A stretch of DNA of 64,000 nucleotides from Acidovorax sp. CCYZU-2555. GTDB taxonomy: Bacteria > Pseudomonadota > Gammaproteobacteria > Burkholderiales > Burkholderiaceae_C. Below are positions 61,362-64,000 of this stretch, one piece after another. Location: assembly GCF_018413525.1 (NCBI RefSeq), contig NZ_JAHCDD010000024.1, positions 1 through 64,000 of the forward strand. The letters are read 5' to 3'. Position 1 is the stretch's first letter. Each line of letters begins with the position of its first letter. The position numbers were made by a program, and so were the translations under genes. The notes beneath the pieces were generated by a model that was not told the origin of the DNA, made no database searches, and was given only the letters and a program-made list of their open reading frames with translations.

Positions 61362-61412
61362 GCGATGGTGTCGTCCCCCTCCACCGAAGGTTGAGAGGGG
61401 GAAGCGACGTAA
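61362..61412. repeat. Stem-loops between the two yceI-like genes
   Basis: GTCCCCCTC ... GAGGGGGA followed by AGCGAC-GTAA-GTCGCT. Such G/C-block hairpins recur between genes in this window (17505, 27245, 42138). Confidence 0.6.
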
Positions 61413-61429
61413 GTCGCTCAGGGGGTGCT

Positions 61430-61999
61430 TCAAATTTTTCCGACGCCGGTCAGCGCGAGCTTGAACTGGACCTGGACGTCATCGGCAACCATCGAGGTGT
61501 CGGTCCATTCGCCTTCACCGATCTTGAACGCCAGGCGCTTGATCGGCAGCGTGCCCGCGGCAATGGTCGTGGCGCCGTTTTGCGTCAGCGTCACGGGCAT
61601 GCTCACGTTCTGCGACTGGCCCTTGATGCTCAGCTTGCCGTCGACCTGGTACTTGCCGCCGCCCAATGCCTTGACGGCCGTGGACTCGAAGCGTGCCTGG
61701 GGAAACGCGGGCACGTTGAACCAGGTGGCCTTGGGCATCTCGGCGTCGGTTTCCTTGGAGCCCATGGTGGCGCTGCCGGTGTTGACGGTGAACTGGATCT
61801 TGCTGGCTTCGGGCTTGGCGGTGTCGAACTGCACATTGGCGTCGAACTGCTTGAACTGGCCTTGCAGCGGCACGCCCATCTGCTTGATGGTGAAGCCCAC
61901 CGAGCTTTGGGCAGGCACGAGCTTTTGCTGGGCAAACGCGGCGGGGGCCAGCACGCTGCTGGCCAGGACGAGGGAGGAAACCAGGGTACGCAAGGTCAT
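61430..61999 (-). CDS. YceI-family periplasmic protein
   Basis: 189 residues from the ATG at 61999 (GGAG upstream), 10 codons inside a longer frame. Signal peptide TLRTLVSSLVLASSVLAPAAFA. YceI fold: LVPAQSSVGFTIKQMGVPLQ, DTAKPEASKIQFTVNTGSAT and FPQARFESTAVKALGGGKYQ. It shares only the fold with the next YceI gene; the two are divergent paralogues. Middle gene of the operon. Confidence 0.93.
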   Translation of the reverse strand: MTLRTLVSSLVLASSVLAPAAFAQQKLVPAQSSVGFTIKQMGVPLQGQFKQFDANVQFDTAKPEASKIQFTVNTGSATMGSKETDAEMPKATWFNVPAFPQARFESTAVKALGGGKYQVDGKLSIKGQSQNVSMPVTLTQNGATTIAAGTLPIKRLAFKIGEGEWTDTSMVADDVQVQFKLALTGVGKI

Positions 62000-62062
62000 G
62001 AAAAAACTCCGGATATTCAAGAAAATCAAGGCAGAAAGTGGGCGCAGGTGCGGGCGTTGGGT

Positions 62063-62638
62063 TCAGCCGCGGCGCTCGGGCAGCATGCGCAGCAGCAGGC
62101 CGTCGCGATCGATGAGCTGGTGCTTTAGCGCGGCGGCGATGTGCAGCACGATCAGGCCGGCTAGCGCATAGGCGCTCCACTGGTGCAATGGCTTGATGGT
62201 TTCGGCCAGCGAGCTGCTCACGGGCACCCAGTCGGGCAGCGGCACCAGGCCCAGAAAGACGATGGGAAAGCCCGCGGCCGAGCTATAGGCCCAGCCCAGC
62301 AGCGGCACCAGGAAGAACAGCGCATACAGCGCGTGGTGGGTGCCGTGGTGGGCCTTGTGTTGCCAGGCGGGCATCTTGGCTGCCATGGCTGCGGGCAGCG
62401 CGGGCGGCTTGTTCGCCAGGCGCCAGCCCAGGCGCAGCAGGCTCAAGGCCAGGATGGAAACTCCCAGCCACTTGTGCCAGTTGTACAGCTTCAGGCGCTG
62501 GGGTGAGAACGACAGGCTGACCATGTACAGGCCAATGCCGATGGCGGCGATCAAGGCCAGTGCCAGAAACCAATGCAGCAGCTTGGCAGTGGCGGTATAG
62601 CGGGCGGGAGCGTGGGTTGTTATTGATTTTGAAGACAT
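62063..62638 (-). CDS. Cytochrome b561
   Basis: 191 residues, four membrane helices. Haem-binding histidines appear in AKLLHWFLALALIAAIGIG, KLYNWHKWLGVSILALSLL, HHGTHHALYALFFLVPLLGW and LHQWSAYALAGLIVLHIAAA. Proton-linked electron carrier of the inner membrane (CybB-like; some relatives oxidise superoxide). First gene of the operon with two YceI proteins, a recurring association in proteobacteria that suggests electron transfer to a quinone-like ligand carried by YceI (inference). Confidence 0.93.
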   Translation of the reverse strand: MSSKSITTHAPARYTATAKLLHWFLALALIAAIGIGLYMVSLSFSPQRLKLYNWHKWLGVSILALSLLRLGWRLANKPPALPAAMAAKMPAWQHKAHHGTHHALYALFFLVPLLGWAYSSAAGFPIVFLGLVPLPDWVPVSSSLAETIKPLHQWSAYALAGLIVLHIAAALKHQLIDRDGLLLRMLPERRG

Positions 62639-62858
62639 GGCTGGGAATTGGCGGGCTGTCCGTCACATGCCGGTTGGCATGTTTTTCCCAGTATAGGAAG
62701 CGTTGGAATGAAAAGAGTTCAGTGAGATTGATGGTTGAGTTCAAAAAAGATGAAGTCAAGCCGTTCAGGACGCGCCTGGAGCGCTGCAAGAGGGCGCGAA
62801 ACCCCTCAGGGCCGGGCTTGTCCAAGCCCGCCCTCTACGAGATAAGTACCCGTTGATC

Positions 62859-62876
62859 GTTCAACAGGCTCAGGCC
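62859..62876. repeat. Degenerate copy of the TTCGACAGGCTCAGG repeat
   Basis: GTTCAACAGGCTCAGGCC, a shortened and mutated copy just before the hemY stop (62882). Weak on its own. Confidence 0.5.
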
Positions 62877-62881
62877 AGAAA

Positions 62882-64000
62882 TCAAATCCCCAGCGCTGCC
62901 TGCTTCCACGCCGCGGCCGCGGCTTCGCTGTCGTTGCGGTGCTCGGCCATGCGCGCGAGTTGCTGCCAGGCGTGCACGCGCAGCGGCCCGGGGCCCAGTT
63001 GCGGTGCGCACTGGGTCAGTTGCTGCTGGGCCTTGCCCCACAGCTGGCGCTGCACGCAGGCCATGCCCGCCAGGTATTGCAGGCGGGGCTCGCGCGGGTT
63101 GTTGCGGCTCGCGCTTTCGATGCGCGCCAGCCACTGGCTGTCGATGCCGTCGAGGCAGTCTTGCAGCGCGAGCACCAGGGTCTGCATCTGGCTGTCGCTC
63201 AACACGTCCATGCGCGCGGTCGCGTAGTCCCACACCGGCAGCAGCCAGGCACGTGCCTGCGACAGGTCGCCGCCCAGGCGCACCAGCTGGCGCGCCGCGG
63301 GAACGGCGATTTCGGGCATGGCGCGCTCGTCGGGATCCAGGTCCAGCCAGAGTTGCTGTAGGCGACCGGTGTCGCGCGTGTCGTGAATCAGTTCGAGCAC
63401 CAGTCCGCGCACGATGCTCGCCGAGGCCGCGGGTGAGAACGCACGGTGCTTGGCCAGCACGCGCGCGGTCTCGAGCGCGTTTTCGGTGTGGCGTGCGAGG
63501 CGCGCGGCCTTGAGCTTGATGCGCAGCGCGAGCGTGCGCCGGCTTGCGCCCTGGGGCAGGGCGGCCAGGCGTTCGAGCGCCAGCAGCGCGTCGCGGTCGT
63601 CGAGCGCCCAGCGCGCGGCGCGCATCTGCGCGCCTTCGCGGGTTTCCTGTTCGACGGCCGTGCCGTCGTGCGGCGCGCATTCGAGCACTTGGGCCAGATG
63701 GATTTCACGCTGCGGGGTGTCCTGCAGTGCGTGCGAACCTTCGGCCGCGACCATGTGCGCCGTGGCGCGCAGCTGGCGGCCATGGGGCACGTCGGCCAGT
63801 GCCGTGGAAAGCGATTCTTCGAGCGCCAGCGCCGACAGCGCAGACTTGCGCGCGCGCAGGAAGCGTCCGGCCTGCAGATGCGACAGCGCGTCGAGCAGCG
63901 CATGGTGCATGGCGCGTTCCTTTTGCTGCTCGCGCCAGCGCCGCGCCTGGCGCGGCAGCTGGGTGAGCACCGACAGCCCGCGCAGCGCCGCATGGCACAG
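62882..64000 (-). CDS. hemY: HemY-type TPR protein, N-terminus cut by the window edge
   Basis: The frame is open to the right edge; 372 residues of the C-terminal part remain. It begins inside the second hydrophobic region and continues LPRQARRWREQQKERAMHHA, the conserved basic stretch after the HemY membrane segments. TPR-like helices follow (LALEESLSTALADVPHGRQL, EIAVPAARQLVRLGGDLSQA). HemY is an inner-membrane protein linked to haem synthesis, with soluble TPR repeats. hemC/hemD, the usual companions, would lie beyond the edge. Confidence 0.88.
   Translation of the reverse strand: MCHAALRGLSVLTQLPRQARRWREQQKERAMHHALLDALSHLQAGRFLRARKSALSALALEESLSTALADVPHGRQLRATAHMVAAEGSHALQDTPQREIHLAQVLECAPHDGTAVEQETREGAQMRAARWALDDRDALLALERLAALPQGASRRTLALRIKLKAARLARHTENALETARVLAKHRAFSPAASASIVRGLVLELIHDTRDTGRLQQLWLDLDPDERAMPEIAVPAARQLVRLGGDLSQARAWLLPVWDYATARMDVLSDSQMQTLVLALQDCLDGIDSQWLARIESASRNNPREPRLQYLAGMACVQRQLWGKAQQQLTQCAPQLGPGPLRVHAWQQLARMAEHRNDSEAAAAAWKQAALGI

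Overview
The window is chromosomal DNA of a high-GC betaproteobacterium. It is most likely from the order Burkholderiales, family Comamonadaceae, close to Comamonas or Delftia. The signs are about 65% GC coding sequence, three orphan Bug-type periplasmic binding proteins, a short H-NS protein, a CNNM/CBS membrane protein, the hda-HAD-pcnB-folK and murJ-sirB1-type gene orders, and intergenic repeat families typical of that group. No prophage, insertion sequence, CRISPR array or rRNA gene was seen. All identifications come from reading the sequence, without database searches.

Layout. 1-3.7 kb: the N-terminus of a dCache membrane sensor running off the left edge, a YpfJ-type metallopeptidase and RhlE. 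3.7-13.4 kb: an aldaric-acid (galactarate/glucarate) catabolic region. It holds garD with a Bug protein on the minus strand, a GntR/FadR-type regulator, and a plus-strand operon of Bug protein, kdgD, 2-hydroxyacid dehydrogenase, exported SMP-30 lactonase and a probable 2-oxoglutarate-semialdehyde dehydrogenase. Together GarD, KdgD and the dehydrogenase would convert galactarate to 2-oxoglutarate. 13.4-18.9 kb: apaH and a CNNM/CBS protein with start codons only 24 bp apart, an H-NS protein, a flavin monooxygenase and an MFS transporter. 19-24.3 kb: tryptophan-to-anthranilate genes (kynA, kynU, kynB, an amino-acid permease) with alkA on the opposite strand between kynA and kynU. 24.4-36.5 kb: housekeeping genes argF, argD, DUF3579, rpsT, murJ, a SirB1-type protein, an AI-2E-family permease, purM, hda, a HAD phosphatase, pcnB and folK.

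36.6-51 kb: a Bug protein, a 2Fe-2S flavin reductase, a short-chain epimerase-like protein, two envelope proteins (one very rich in R/Q/D repeats), an FMN riboswitch with a type II lumazine synthase gene, a LysR regulator with a divergent NAD(P)-binding protein, a SotB-like efflux pump, an LrgA/LrgB pair, an S41 lipoprotein protease and a methyl-accepting chemotaxis protein. 51-53.9 kb: an AT-richer stretch with two overlapping genes for unrecognised envelope proteins, a frameshifted BrnA-type antitoxin remnant and tRNA-Leu(CAA); it looks like accessory DNA beside a tRNA. 53.9-64 kb: cysM, a NUDIX hydrolase, a TusA-like protein, a cluster of extragenic repeats, galU, valS, a VOC protein, a cytochrome b561/YceI/YceI operon, and hemY cut by the right edge.

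The most interesting non-coding signals are these. A perfect inverted repeat places the ribH start codon in a stem downstream of the FMN riboswitch and overlaps a 9-codon upstream ORF. Two long perfect hairpins that share five bases, and so cannot form together, lie after kdgD. A FadR-like operator sits between the -35 and -10 elements of the inferred garD promoter. Three DnaA-box-like 9-mers lie in the convergent gap at 47.0 kb.
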